DNA of 64,000 nt from Sipunculus nudus (Eukaryota > Annelida > Sipuncula > Golfingiida > Sipunculidae): NCBI GenBank assembly GCA_026874595.1, contig CM049315.1:12648664-12712663 (forward strand), written 5' to 3'. The position numbers and the translations under genes are program-made. Below the pieces are notes generated by a model, which did no database searches, was not told the origin of the DNA, and saw only the letters and a list, made by a program, of their open reading frames with translations. This document shows, one piece after another, positions 40,950-54,360 of the stretch. Within the stretch, counting starts at the first letter, position 1. Every line of letters starts with the position of its first letter.

Positions 40950-43755
40950 GGCAGTTGGTCTCAGTCACCATCACAAAATGCAATATCGTCTCGGTTTGCC
41001 ACCAGGGGTCATTACTTTCTTCTGTTTAAGCTTTGCTTTCCATGTCACCCTTATTACAATACGTCTCTTCATTTACAGTCGTCTATAGGTTGCGGTTTTC
41101 CAAACAGGTTATTTAGCGTCTTCCTATTGTCTAAGCATTTTGCCTCGTTATCAGTTTGGTCTGTGTGTGTTTATTAAAGAACTATCCTTAAACAGGTACC
41201 GCAGCAGCATCATTGATCAGTGGTAGACTTACGTCGTCCTCTAGACTGAATGGTAGTCTCTGACACAGGTATTACTCCAGTCTCCAACGCAAGATCTAGG
41301 CTGTGCTCATTAATTTATCGAATCCACAGGTCTATACTTATCGCTTGGGCGCGGCTACTTGCTGGTTTAGATGGACGATGGTAGTGTTTTTTTTTAAATG
41401 TTATAAAGTTTTATTTCGTCTTGGGCGGATGAGATTAGAAATTGTCTCTCATAAATCGCCAAATATTAATTAAGTAACTCTAAAACATGTACATGGGTGC
41501 AAAATATTTCTTTTTTAGTCAGACATACCATCCAAATGTTTTCTATAGTAGAAAACAGTAAAAGTGTCATTCATACCTATGATTTGAATGCAGTTTAACA
41601 TGCCTTTCAAGAGGCTAATGTCTTTGACGACTGTGGGATAAGCGAAGGTCATTATTCTCCTTATTAATGAACTGGTCTATATAATTGATTTCATCAATAC
41701 ATCAAGTTCGCTTTATGAATATCCCTACTCTAATTTTCAAAATTTTCAAAAGCTGGAATTTTGGAATAATATTCCTCACAGACGTAATCTGATATTTATT
41801 TTTGACATGACCTTATTTCTAAGATCGTACACTCTATAGCCAAACCACATTATCGCTCTCGGCTTGCAGTGTACGCTTGGCGATCGCATACATTTAATTG
41901 TCATGCATGTTATTTTACTTTATTTCACTATTTCATCCTACATCATGGGAGTATGTCCAAGGAAAAAAAAAACTGTACCCCATACTGCATTTTTGCATGT
42001 AAACACAGAATTGTGCATAACTTTATTTTCACAGTATTGAAGGAAAGAGGACGTTCCGATTGTCATTTTTCCGAGCCTGTACTTTGTATTTCAGCAGAGT
42101 GACCAAGCATTAAGCCAATTGAAAATATTTATTTAAAGATGTAAGGTAACTCGTTAATGTACATATTATAAAAGGGCATGAAAATTCAAATATATTCAGA
42201 AAAATAATATACACCGTTTTATACAGTGAATTATATCAGAACTAAGGTTATATTTTATCAATGAAACAGATCGACTCGCTCCAATAGAAAGTTAGACACT
42301 AGGCTACCCTTGCTTGTGTGAATTAGTGAAAAAACATGGTCTTTTAATAAACATAAGGCAGGGGGCTAGGGAACTTCACAGTCTCAGACGTCAATTAATA
42401 TAGTATTAGCTGAATTGCTGACCAAAGAGCAACTGAAGAATATGTTGGTTCCCTCAGATTTTTCGTGGTTTTCACGTGGGCTTGACAAATATTACTAGCT
42501 ACTTTCTCTAGTGATGGACTATATTTTCATCAAAGAGTTTTTGACAGGTTAGATTAAACAATAGTTACATAGTTTTCACGCGTTATGAAAAGAAACGATA
42601 ATTGATTTCTAGACTCTGTATAAATAACATATGCTAGGCAAGTTTCAGCTCTGAAACACAAGTCTCAAATTGTAAAAATGACATATATAAAGACATTACA
42701 GAAGAAATGGTTAAATCCAAGTTTCTTGAAAATGCCTCTATGTACACATACTAAACATATCTCTTATGTGTTGCTCGCACATAATGTTCAAAAATATAGG
42801 ATTTATATAATCTAAAATAAAATTAATATTTGTCATAATAATAAACACAATATAAATAAACTAATGATTATGAATAAAGATACACAAATATGACAAATCT
42901 GAAATATTTTTTTACGTCATAAGCCAAAATATTTCCAGGAAAAGGTTAATCTAATATAATGAAATCTTGAAGATTGATCTTGATTTTAAATCTCCATATT
43001 CTATTAATATATCAATATTAATACTTGACAAAATCGGAATATCACTAAAGTTCTAAACCGGTTGTATGTCGAGAAGAATGTATTAACACTGAAAGACGGC
43101 TATAATGAGATGGGCAATATGGCAAGTAGACAAATCAAATAGATAAGATTACAATAAATAACAAAAAAACCCAAAAAGTGAGATATCCCTATGCCCATAT
43201 GAATCTGCATCAGAGCGAGACCTGTAATATACGTAAATGACACTTGTTTGGTTAAATATCACATGTACGCACTTATACATGTGCATATTGGTCAGTTACT
43301 CTTAGCTGTATGTTCCATAATCCTGAGCACATCTTAGTCCAGCTGTATTTCAACTTATATGTCATGTAATGCGGATGCCGTTCGGTTACAAGTAATCCGA
43401 ATGTGAGACTAAAAATCCATCACACCGATAAAACGGATTCCATCACAAAGACGGAAATAAGGATCATCCTTTACATGACCATTGTGCTAGTTAGCTGACA
43501 CATATATATATATAAATATATATCCACAATGGCTAATTAAATTAAAATTTCTTCATCAAAATGAAATTCATGTGAAACAACTCTTGCAAATGGACTCAGT
43601 TCCTATTGGGAGACGAAATCCAGCGTCCCCTGAAGAAAATCAATCAGAGATTCATGAAACCGAATCCCTGATTGCGAATCCATGACCCAGTCCATACACC
43701 CCTTGCATTGTTCTTAACGACTTTCAATATAAGTCAATAGGTAGGTTTCCATATT

Positions 43756-44045
43756 CTATTTTATCAAATTTAAATTTCTGAAGAAGTTAAGTATTTGTCC
43801 CTTCCAGGACGGTACATCCAGTACTAAAATGGCCCCTGCCACGGTAGACATAAGAATGATAGCCAAGGACCCGCCCACCTCCTTGGCTTTGGGAGCTTCC
43901 ACCGGCGGCCAGACGATACGTCTGACTCTGACGTACTCCTCCGGTTCTTCCTCCAGAGGCGGCAAATCTAGCGTGACGTTCGTTACGCGCGTAGTTGACG
44001 TCATCACAGGCGTCCCGGTCACGCCCCCAACGTTGGGATCAGATG
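43756..44045 (-). CDS. Last exon of an unrecognised single-pass membrane protein
   Basis: On the minus strand, acceptor TTTTCCTTTAATAG|C at 44046-44047 opens an exon that starts with two bases of a split codon and reads 95 residues to TAA. It has an N-V-T sequon, an acidic patch (LEEEPEEY), RVRR, a Pro-rich juxtamembrane stretch (WPPVEAPKAKE), a hydrophobic span (about LAIILMSTVAGAILVL) and a tail of about 16 residues with Lys/Arg. The coding stretch is GC-richer than its surroundings, as expected of a real exon. It joins in phase to the exon at 55623-55740. No family recognised. Confidence 0.65.
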
Positions 44046-44649
44046 CTATTAAAGGAAAACAGATTTACAATATGAATACAGCATATTAAAGGACGGCACC
44101 CCAATCTGAAAATGCCGAAACTGATTAAATTCTAACAAGTTATTGCACATTTGGAAATATAAATGCGATGTCATTCCCTTCATGTCCAAATGAGAGTGAC
44201 CAACAAAAACGGGGCCCATTTTAAGGTTAAAAATATAGTAGGTTGAACTGATAAAAAACATATTAGCCACAACTAGGTTTTAGGCATATGACTAAAATAA
44301 AAGAGGCTATTCGATTTATTTAAAGTTACCAGCTACAAGTCATTAATGTAAATCATGAGTAACAATGTTTAAATGTTTAGAAACAGCATCCGAACTTATT
44401 GTAAAAAATGGACACCAATGAATAACACAGTACCAAATTAATAATTTTTATTGCTAAGCAAGCAATGAGATAATTTCATTGTACAATACAGCGATTGTGA
44501 CGTAAAGATTACTGGTGTCAAACATTTTTTTTTTACATGGATTGTAGAAATAGTTATGACAACTACTTCTGGGACAATATCAACGGCAAATGTCGATGGC
44601 GGCGTTTGGTAGTTTTTACAGATGGGTATAAACCTTAGACGGGCCATTA

Positions 44650-44745
44650 CAACCTACTCTCATTTGCACGCCGGGAATCGAACCAGGGACGACGGAGGAA
44701 AGAGCTGAGCTTGTTACCAGTCGACTGTGCAGCGCTAACGTGTTA
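44650..44745 (-). mobile_element. tRNA-derived relic
   Basis: On the minus strand GGTTCGATTCC (44684-44674) is a perfect B box and ends in CCGGCGTGCAAATGAG. The A-box region (AGTCGACTGGTAACAAG) is poor and no full cloverleaf forms. Confidence 0.35.
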
Positions 44746-47328
44746 AAATCATTGAGCATAAGCATGTTTTCCAATTAAAATTTACGGGAAAATGAAAATC
44801 CCCAATATGAAAATGATCAGATGGCTTCACTGACTCAAACCTCTGGTGTTTATGTTACATCCAGGAAACTACACCAATAAATCGGTTTCAGCCGGTCGGA
44901 GATTAAGCAAACACGTGGTCTATGTTGGGTTTACTAAGTTAGCTTTTGAGCATACGGGCAAAAGAGCCGAATACCCACTGAATATATGTACTTTTGCTGG
45001 AATCATAGATTCTTCAAAACAATGATATTTGTGTATAATATGAATCCAGTCAATCTTGACAGCTAAAGCCAAGGTAAACTATAGGTGTGATTGTAGATAT
45101 ATTGCTCTCTATATGCACAGTATTCCTGTTTGTTTTGTTTTCGAGTACATGGACAGTATGGGGTCGTTCCTGTTGAGATGACTGTGGCGAGGAGGATTAA
45201 CTTTGTGCTCTAGCAGAAATAAATCCATTTTGATGAAGACTTTTTAAAAAGATCATTCATAATATTTGTCAATTTTATATATAACAATGAGATAGATAAC
45301 TACAAATAGTTATATTAATTAAATCTATTGCAAAAAGCTGAATTTTGTATAGAACATGGTCGTTGTACCCATTATAAAGGGAAATATGTTTTGTTTTTTT
45401 TTCATTTTGCGGGCAGAATTGCATAGAACAGACCAATTCGACATAACCGTGTTATGTAGCTCGACCTAAGCCGCTTCAAAGAAAATTTTGTAAACGCTCG
45501 TACATTTGTTTGTGACATGTAATTCTACTACTCGTAATGACAAATCAATTGTCTCCATTCTTTATTATGCCCTTTAACGTTGGAATGACGCAACCAGTGT
45601 CGTACCATGGATCTGAAAAAAAAACCGATTAGGAACGCTGTGTTAATGTGACCTTTACTCCCGGTAAATCGTATATTTGAATTGGCATTAACCATCCTCA
45701 CTCTTTGATGGAACAATACTGCAATGTATGGCTTGCATTGAGGCTACCTGCATGGGGATACGCTCTCATGTATCTACTGTAACCGGAAGCTACGGATAAA
45801 TCAAGCGTCCTATTCTTCCTTTTCGATCCGTTTCCGCTTGTCGTCGGCGTCGCCAATAGATACAAAGACAAAACACAAGGATTAAATCATTGATGACAGG
45901 GTATTTTAGAGCTCATTTTCCATTTCATTTGATAGCCTCTTACGGGTGATCTGGTTGGTGCGGCAAGGAACTGAGAAAACGATATTATGCTGCGCTTGAT
46001 ATTATTTATGAAATTTGACCCTATGATCTTCCAAGTTAAACTATACGTTTTCAAATTACGTTATTTCAAATTATGTTATGTATTTAATATATAATCCATA
46101 TATATTCCATAAAGGTTTACATGTGGGTTCTAACTAGTGACCTTTAATTTAATGTCTAACCCACGGCCACAAATTGCTTGTCCTTGTAAATTAAGTGAGC
46201 TGATGCTAAACAGTTTAACCATCGTTCATTTTTATCATTTAAGTTTTTATTAAGATTGGATGAATTATTTATTTGAATAAGTCCACATAAAAAATACAGG
46301 ATTTTTTTTCAATCCGATAAAGATCATAATTGATGCTACCAAAACGAGAAAATCGCTCATTATACACTACTGGATGTTGAAACTAATTGAGCAAGGCATC
46401 AGACCGCCGGACAGGACAACATCACAAGACAGAAGGAAATGTATAATTTTGCATTAATATGAATAGGATTTACACAATTATTAAGCACTCTTGCAAAAAA
46501 ATCCTTTTCACTGCTAGCACTAAAGGTCTCATTCATCTGGCCCTGTTTTATATATGAATGTGTTTGCGCATGTATGTTATATATTGCTGTTCCACACAGA
46601 CAAAAAAATAGAGCAAAATCCAATCGTTCCGTGAAGTAATGATTTCCGTTCAATGATCTGTGATCAGAGTCTGCAAATATAAAATCATTACACTTGGCCC
46701 GGTGGACTTTATATCAGTTTATCAATGCCACGCTTTTTTATCAGTCTCAAAGACCATCAGCAGAAAGGAAGAACACGCTCCAATGAACATTTTAACGCAT
46801 ACAAAGATTCAGGTAACCCAAGCGCAAGACGAAAGTTTTCATGTGAAGGTTCTTTGATCACTGACATGGCGGCTGTCAGGTAAAAGCGGGCCGGTCGATC
46901 AGCTCTCATGGAGTGAAGCTTGCGGTGTAGAAGCGGAGCGCGTGTACTCAGGCGTTGTGTGGCTGCTGAAAGCCCACTTTCTGGTTACCTATTTACCCCA
47001 TTAAAAGAAGTGCTAAAAGCCACAGTTGTTCACGATTCATATGACTCATATTGCACAGAGGCCTTTATGGTTCCCAGAGAGCAAGCTTCACTCAGTTCCG
47101 CAATGGAGGTTGATGGAACAGTTTTTAAAACTCTACAGACTGATGTGGTCTCAAAGGAGTGTGAGATGAGACCTGTCCGTGATAAATGATAATCAGTTCG
47201 ACAATTACTCTTACACTTTGCAAAAAACATATGTATATGTTAACGCTAATCAACCCTCGGTTGTTACTGGCCGCACTGTCATTCTTGCGGGAGCGGACAA
47301 AGAATTAAGGAGAAACCCTTAAAATGTA

Positions 47329-47343
47329 GGGGGGGGGGGGGGG
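47329..47343. repeat. Poly-G run
   Basis: About 15 G residues, followed by a partial match to the AAATTGGT-CGA context also found in the 1 kb dispersed repeat. Confidence 0.85.
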
Positions 47344-50029
47344 ATTCTAGACCTCTAAAATTGGTTCGAACCCCTAATAAAAGAGTGCGGATGCTGAGAG
47401 GGGAGGGGTTTGGGCAAACTGGAATAGACTGTTCTCTGGACCCGCTAATGACTTGGTAAAAGGGTAAAGGACCAATTAGAAAGTCACGATCAGATATAGT
47501 CTGCTATGATGGCCGGGAAGTCTCGGACAATGGTTAAACAGCAGCTCGGTAGGTCAATGGTCCGACACGAACACCGGCAACGAACAGTGCCGTCGTGGAT
47601 AGTCATAGAGCATGGTCTTAAATCGGTTGCAGATTATATCTTACGATAGTGTGACACATTCGCCAATAAAAACCTGCGCATTGGCATATATGTAATTTAA
47701 ACCAGTCGCAAGAGTTATTCTTGGAAGTGGTATACGAAAAGTGAGATTTAGTTCATACCTACATTTAGGTGAAGGGGTCAATATACCCTGATGACCAGGC
47801 GTTAAAACATCAATACTTATTTAAAATGGTTATAATGACGTATCACCATGTAGGAGGTGTTTCCGCTTTCTTTTGTTTCTTAAAATTTAATACTAAAGTT
47901 AAAATACTAGCAGAGACTTTAACCAGTTTGGTCATATTACATTTATTCGAGTTTACTGGGGTGACAGCAACTCCTGCGAATATAATTAAAGGGTATTGAA
48001 AAAGGAATACACACACACATATAAATAACCATTAAAATAAATAAATAATCATTAAAAAACATCGATGACGCGATTATCGCCGAAACAAACATTTCACAAA
48101 TGTGTCTAAAATGACTATAATCTCAAGGGTTCTTTCGTGACGTATACTGAAAGAGAAAGAGAGCAAGAATTTTACCATGGTGAGTGAGAGTGAGAGACAG
48201 ACGGACATAAACAGAAGGAGAGCTCTATTAACAGGACGACTTCAGTGTGAAGGCTATTGCTTTAAAAAGTCCCTGCGCTCTCCAAATAAATCCCAACAAA
48301 GCGCCCACTGAAGCACTTCCCGAAACAGATGGTCCTGACTCCGTGCTTTAATCTCTGCAATCAAAGCTGGATACAACCAACAGACCCGTGGGGGCCTGTA
48401 CCCGCTGCACTATAAAGGTATTGATTACAAGATTAGCCTCGAAGTCATAAATGTAGCCTACCCACGTTTCTCAGGTAATTTACGTGCTATTTTCAGAGAG
48501 CTAATCCCTACCAAGTTAATACCTGCGAAGCAGAGAGCATGCTAGCAAATATTAAATTTACCAAATATAGACAAGGACGTCATCTTTAAGAACGACTAAA
48601 AGCCGTATATAGGGCTTGCTTATTTAAAAGAAGCATGTTTAAATACAACCTTAAAGGTTAAATGAGTAGACTGAGTATGTATACATTGGACTTTAAACAT
48701 GTACACCTCGTGTTCGATTAGGAAATGCGTAAAAATATGGATATTTCTTTTTCAATGGCATACACTATTTCCGATTGCTGAAGCGCTCGGAAAGACAGAA
48801 TAATATGGCTTGAGTGCAACCCTACGCCATGGTTTAGATTAAATGTAGAATTAGCTTTGCTTTGCCTAATGGGCAAAAGGTATTTTGACTTTGCTAAACA
48901 CCTTATCTTTGCCTGCTGAACGTGTATATCTTTCAAACATAAATCTGCTCAAATAGAATACCAGTTTGAAAAAAAATATCGAATCTTGAAATGTAGACCA
49001 TATGATTTCGAAAGTTTAAATGACCTGGTTTAGGGGTTTCTCACCATGTTTTATTAAGTGAATCCTGTTTAATCTAATAAAGAACATATTCCATTTCTGC
49101 GTGGCATTTACCGTAATTAAAATAGTACTATGCTTTCAACGGACCACGATATCCGTTTAGAGGATGAATGTATGCCAAAAAAAAAGAAGATTATGAAATA
49201 CCGGGTCTAAAGAAAACATTTTCGGGTCCAGGACAGGTTATCGGCTTTAACTTCATTTGCGACTGAAGAATTGGATGTTTCAAGAACGGTTGACTTTCAT
49301 GAACTTGAAATAAAAAAAAAGCTTTTTTTTTCCATACATATATCCTGTCCCACATTGGAAGATTAACCAAAATCGTCCCCACCATTTATCAAAAAATGTC
49401 AACAACAATTGAAAATTCACTGCATTTATTCTCATTTGAGAAAAATCATTCCAAGACAACTTCATTTATCAATAATTGGATGAGTGCAATATAAGTTGCA
49501 ATGCCTAAAGATCTTACATGACTGTATCCAATAACCTTGAAAATAATCTGGATAAAAATACAGAGTTTAAATAGTGTACTTTAATCAGACCTATATCCCG
49601 TTCACTGTAGAAAGTTTGAACAATTTAAGCAAAGAGTACAAATAAATGCTAATTTTAGTCTATTTTAACCACATTTTACCGGAATGATTAATTGTTGTTT
49701 CTTGCAAGGAATGTTTTTAGATCTATTTAAATAATTCTGTGGCTTATTTATCAGTTACATTAATACATTACCCTGATCTCCTTTCTATGCATTATAATAT
49801 TTTATTTTATTTTTTAATATTATCATTCGTACAAAAGGTTCCTTTAGGAAATCGCTCTGTAATATATAATGTATATATGTGTGTGTATTATATACATATA
49901 TTTACCATTGGCCCTGAAATATCACTTTATGCATTTAGATCACCAAACACAAAACAAGCAACGGGTACAGACACCAGGACATTATTTGTTATCATTCGTT
50001 ATTCTTTGCCTGCTTGTTCAATACCAGAG

Positions 50030-50237
50030 TACTGAACCTACTCCTAAGCTTAAATCAATTAATCCAATGTCCTTATATTGGTTCCAAATGGCAAATATGC
50101 CCCAACATTGTGTAACGTCATGCAGAAAATACAAGACCTCCCAAAGCAGTTCGTGCCAAAAAGATCCATACTGCCGCCACGACGTGACCAGTCAGTTGAG
50201 AAATTATTTATCACAGTGTACATTCTGTCAATTCTAA
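50030..50237 (+). CDS. Candidate Cys-rich terminal exon (uncertain)
   Basis: A pyrimidine-rich tract ending AATACCAG at about 50026 could be an acceptor. The frame after it ends in TAA at 50235-50237 and carries six Cys in about 45 residues (HCVTSCRKYKT, SSSCQK, YCRHD, QCTFC), a spacing that could suit a small secreted disulfide-bonded domain. No partner exon, signal peptide or family was identified, and chance cannot be excluded. Confidence 0.2.
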
Positions 50238-50960
50238 TATAGATATTTTTCTTGCAGTGCAGACCAATACTTGTATAATAATATTTATGCAGACAATTAT
50301 GTCTTAAATCAAGGTGCTTATCACAAAAGTTCGTGTAGCAATTATTTTCCAATTGTTGACTTTCAAACTCGTATATGATGACAATTAAGTGTAATAAATT
50401 TTAAAAAATCCTCCAACGATTGTCAAAAGTTATTTTGGCACTTCAATAATTAAGAATTTTAGAAACAAATATCTTTTTAATCAAGAAACACAAAAATGAA
50501 CTCCCTTGTTTCCTTTAAATAACTGTGATATTAAAATATATGAACTTCTATAGATAACAGAACATACCGACAGTATGGGAGCAAACTGGCCCAAAAAATC
50601 TTAAGAATGAGATGTTGAAGAATTTTTCCGATACTTAAACAGCTGTATAGTAGAAAAATTTCTTCAGGTGCCCCATCGAGGAAGCTTTTGTATGATATTG
50701 GTAGGTTTTCACGTATTGAACCCACGGGTCTTCAGTGGTCTTCGGTCATACAAATATAATACAGTCGGTCCCTTTTAACTGAATATCGTATTTGTCCATC
50801 GATTACATTCATTTAAGCGGGCTATTCAAATAAACTGGATTTATCCTTCAAGGTTGTAGCCGTCACAAAAAAATACTATAAATTGTTATCGGATGGCTTG
50901 CGTGTGTTTCTCATATTATTCTGAATTATCTGTTTTGGAATTTTCCATTTAATGATGGTT

Positions 50961-50962
<2 letters not shown>

Positions 50963-51020
<58 letters not shown>
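50963..51020. repeat. (TA)n microsatellite
   Basis: About 58 bases of uninterrupted AT/TA. Confidence 0.95.
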
Positions 51021-51023
<3 letters not shown>

Positions 51024-52107
51024 TTTAAATATACAAGTGAGAGAATCTGCTTGTCCGGGTGTTTAGAAATATGAACATGATGAAAGTAGTTCTATAGGCT
51101 ATAATGTGATGATACCGATGTATATACAATTCCAGACACTGTAAAACGTTATGTATCCCAGTCGGTCATAAAATCGCCTATAGCTTTGGCCTGAAAGGAA
51201 TTATAGTATACGATCGGAATCCAATGCCAAATGTACATATTTCTATATACAAAAAGATTTTTTATGGACTTATAATTCAAATGACGATGATGATGATGAC
51301 GTCAGAATAATTGTGTATTACCCAAGAGTCTCCTACACTAGTATTTGGCACATTCATTTATCTGTCCAAAGTTTTTTGTTAGGGTTTGCAAGAAATTTTG
51401 TGTCGTCTTGTATTTAGTAACTGGCCATTCAGTCGACCCCTTTCTGAATTCAGACGTTTAACTTGATGTTGTTTGTATGATTTATTTTATACAATATTGC
51501 AAATGTATTCTGATTGATCAATAAATCTTAAACAGAGAGGTTCTTTATTAATTCTCCAATGTAATGAAGACAAAGCCTAGCCTGCCTGTACCTCTTTCAT
51601 CAGAAAATGTATGAAATCGAACCTTCCTTTGGTCAGATTAATAATAGATGTAGTTTAACACTTTGCCGGATCCAACTGATATATGCACGCACAAAGGGTA
51701 TATAATTCCCACATATGTAAACTAAATACACTAAACATGTCTGAAAGAATTACTTCTGAATCTATGAGAAAGAGATATGTCGAATGACGGATTTCGGTCG
51801 GCCAATCCTCAACGCAAAATCAATAGGCCAGCTTCAATAATCAACGTAACCAAGAATTTCTTGTCCAGTTTTTACTCTTAGGGTACAACCAGAAGGCTGC
51901 GACTGTGAAATCAAAAGCCTTCCATTCATGTTATTACTTATACGTTTGTGGAATTCATTACTCGTGGAAAACCACAATATGTTGTGATTGTAAGAGTGTT
52001 TCCTTGTGGTCTAGATTTTTGACTAGCTAATAACCCTGAGCATGTATTAACTACAACATAAAAATGCCGTGAAACGGTTTTATTTTTTTGTGATTTTTTC
52101 TCCCATG

Positions 52108-52162
52108 CATATATGTGTGTGTGTGTGTATTGGGTGGGGGGGGGGGGTTGGGGGGGGGGGTA
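52108..52162. repeat. GT run plus poly-G tract
   Basis: TGTGTGTGTG followed by G runs of about 12 and 10 separated by TT. Confidence 0.85.
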
Positions 52163-52520
52163 AGATAAGTGTTAGGATAGGTAGCAATGCAATCCAGTGT
52201 CGTTCACGTTCACTTAAACCACTTTCTTAAAGAGTAATCCTGAAGCGTTCAGTTTTGATTTAAGTGTTATCAATTTGCGCTACACTAACTCACCGACATG
52301 TTAAGTTTTGTTGTTACCAAAATGAACATAGAGATTATCCTTAAATACACCTTACCATGTCTATATTCTCTGTTATCACATCTGCCTATCTATTTTTATT
52401 AAGCTCAGGCTATACAACCTATCTAAAAAGATATAAAAATAAGGAGAATTAGCGGAAGATTCATTTACTTTAATGTTGAAGATGAAGGGAAAAAATGTCA
52501 GCCCAGAACGGTTAGATAGG

Positions 52521-52565
52521 TGGGGGTGGGTGGGGGGGGAGGGGGGGGGGGGGGGGGGGAGGGGT
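52521..52565. repeat. Long G-rich tract (potential G-quadruplex)
   Basis: Several G runs, one of about 19, broken by single T or A residues. Confidence 0.85.
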
Positions 52566-53249
52566 CGACTGGCGCAGCCTATAAACGTTCATTTTTTCAG
52601 TCCTAGTATGATCTGCGTGAGAAGTCTTACACGAGATTAAGAGTGGTCCCTGCAATTATTTACATTATATGGTAACGTTTGCCGGTCGATATAATTGACT
52701 GTAAGTGGCGGGACCGTAATAGCGCGCTACCAAACTAAACCAGTCGGGTATATGAGGGGCCCCATCGCCCATGCTCCCGATCGTTTACTCTGCCAAACTT
52801 TTTTTTTCCCGCAGTTTTTTCGCACTTCCTGCCTTCATTTGTGGGTATTTAAAAGACACAGCATAAAGGGTTCGATACGTCTAGATCGATTCAACAAAAC
52901 AGCTTCAAAGGTGGAAAAATAATTAACATTCAGCAGGACCGTTTGATGTGCCCGTTTCACTGCTTTTCCCGTACTGATCAATGCTGTCTCAGTACGAGTA
53001 CTTTTCTGCATTTCGGTCGGTTCTTTCCGTTTCAATATCTACTGTAATCACTAACTCATACACGACTGTGCATTTTCTGGGATTTCATGAGGAGTCTTTT
53101 AAGAACACTAGTTATCAACATATGTAGGAGATCTAGGCAGGCAGGAGAAAAACGAGGAGTAGCAATGATTCAATGCCTGTTCTGCTAAACACGCATTGTG
53201 TACGATATTACCCTAAACTTATTGCTTGTCGGTAATCTTCGATTTTGTT

Positions 53250-54360
53250 GTTCAGTCGCGTATGTCTGATTGTTTGTGGGTGTGTTTGTGTGTTTGTTTG
53301 TCAGTACTCTCCTAGCCACAATATTGTAGCAATCGATAGTTACAGAGTTGATTTAAAGTAAAAAATTCTAGAAGCCTATTTTTTTATCAACAAAGGTCAA
53401 GGTCATAATACGTCAACATTTTATTTTCATCATAAATTTGTCAATATTTGTCTTTTCTTCACAAAGTAGGCAAATTTTCATCCTCTACGTCTTCTCTATA
53501 ACATGGTCTATTCATCTTGCACCTTGTGTCGCTTTGTCAATATGTTTTTCTGTCTGTCAGTTGTCCTCAATATCGCCTTCTTGCTGATTCTTGTGTCTTA
53601 CATAAAGCATTCTACAGGCCACAGTCTACATGAATCCTTTTGAAACTGGTACATATGTCTTGCATTAATATCTGGAAAAGGGTTTTCATTTTTGGAAAAT
53701 AACCCGCTAGGGATCACTGCACTCGATACACTACAACAAATCATTTTGGGCCATATCTCCGAAACTATAAAAAATATAGCTTATTTTCTTCCTCTGGGTC
53801 TTCTTCATAAATTGATCAAGCCATTTGGTCCCAGCTTTGTGTCACTTTGTCAGTATGTCTGTCACTCCAAAACACTTCAAAATGTCATTTTCCTCATAAC
53901 TTTGTCAATTCTAGTCCTATCTTAAACTTTGGCTCATTTTTCACCACCGCCTGGTATCAGCTTTGTGTCACTTTTTCAATACGTCTGTCTGTTTGTCAGT
54001 TGTTCTCAATTTTGCCTTCTTGCTGGTTCTTGCCTCTGTTATATAGCATTCTACAAGCCCCAATTAACCAGGAGTTACTTTGTAAATTCTACCTATAGTA
54101 TATCGGAACGATTTCTTGAAGCTGTATGTGTATTTTAAGGTTCAAGATCAAGGTCATGAAAATACGTCTATTTATTTCCAACTTTACTTTTTGTCAATAC
54201 TGGTCCAGTCTTTACAAACTATGGCTCATATTATTCCTCACTGTCTTCTTTATGATATGTTCTTCTTATCTGTCTTCTAATCTGGGTCAGAGTTTTTCCG
54301 GCAAGCGCGTGACCTCTGGTCGTCTTGTTTTTTGTTTTTGTTTTCGTTGTTTATGGTAAC
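53250..54360. repeat. Diverged tandem repeat (TTGTGTCACTTTGTCA-type)
   Basis: TTGTGTC-CTTTGTCAATATG occurs near 53525, 53840 and 53960; CCTTCTTGCTG-TTCTTG near 53575 and 54017; CAAGGTCA-AATACGTC near 53398 and 54148. The segments are 70-80% alike by eye with a period near 440 bases and an inner one near 120. No coding content. Confidence 0.5.

Larger units (their letters stand above)
39233..43755. other. Anonymous sequence between lipase region and minus-strand gene
   Basis: Apart from a SINE relic near 40200 and the microsatellite at 40844, nothing recognisable. It would include the 3' UTR of the minus-strand membrane-protein gene, just below 43756. Confidence 0.45.

Noticed and set aside
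40827-41029. Tyr/Ile/His-rich ORFs
   Set aside because: Translations of the TA/CA microsatellite.
46920-47189. 89-codon ORF
   Set aside because: Starts only at an alternative codon; no family resemblance, splice context or repeat support.
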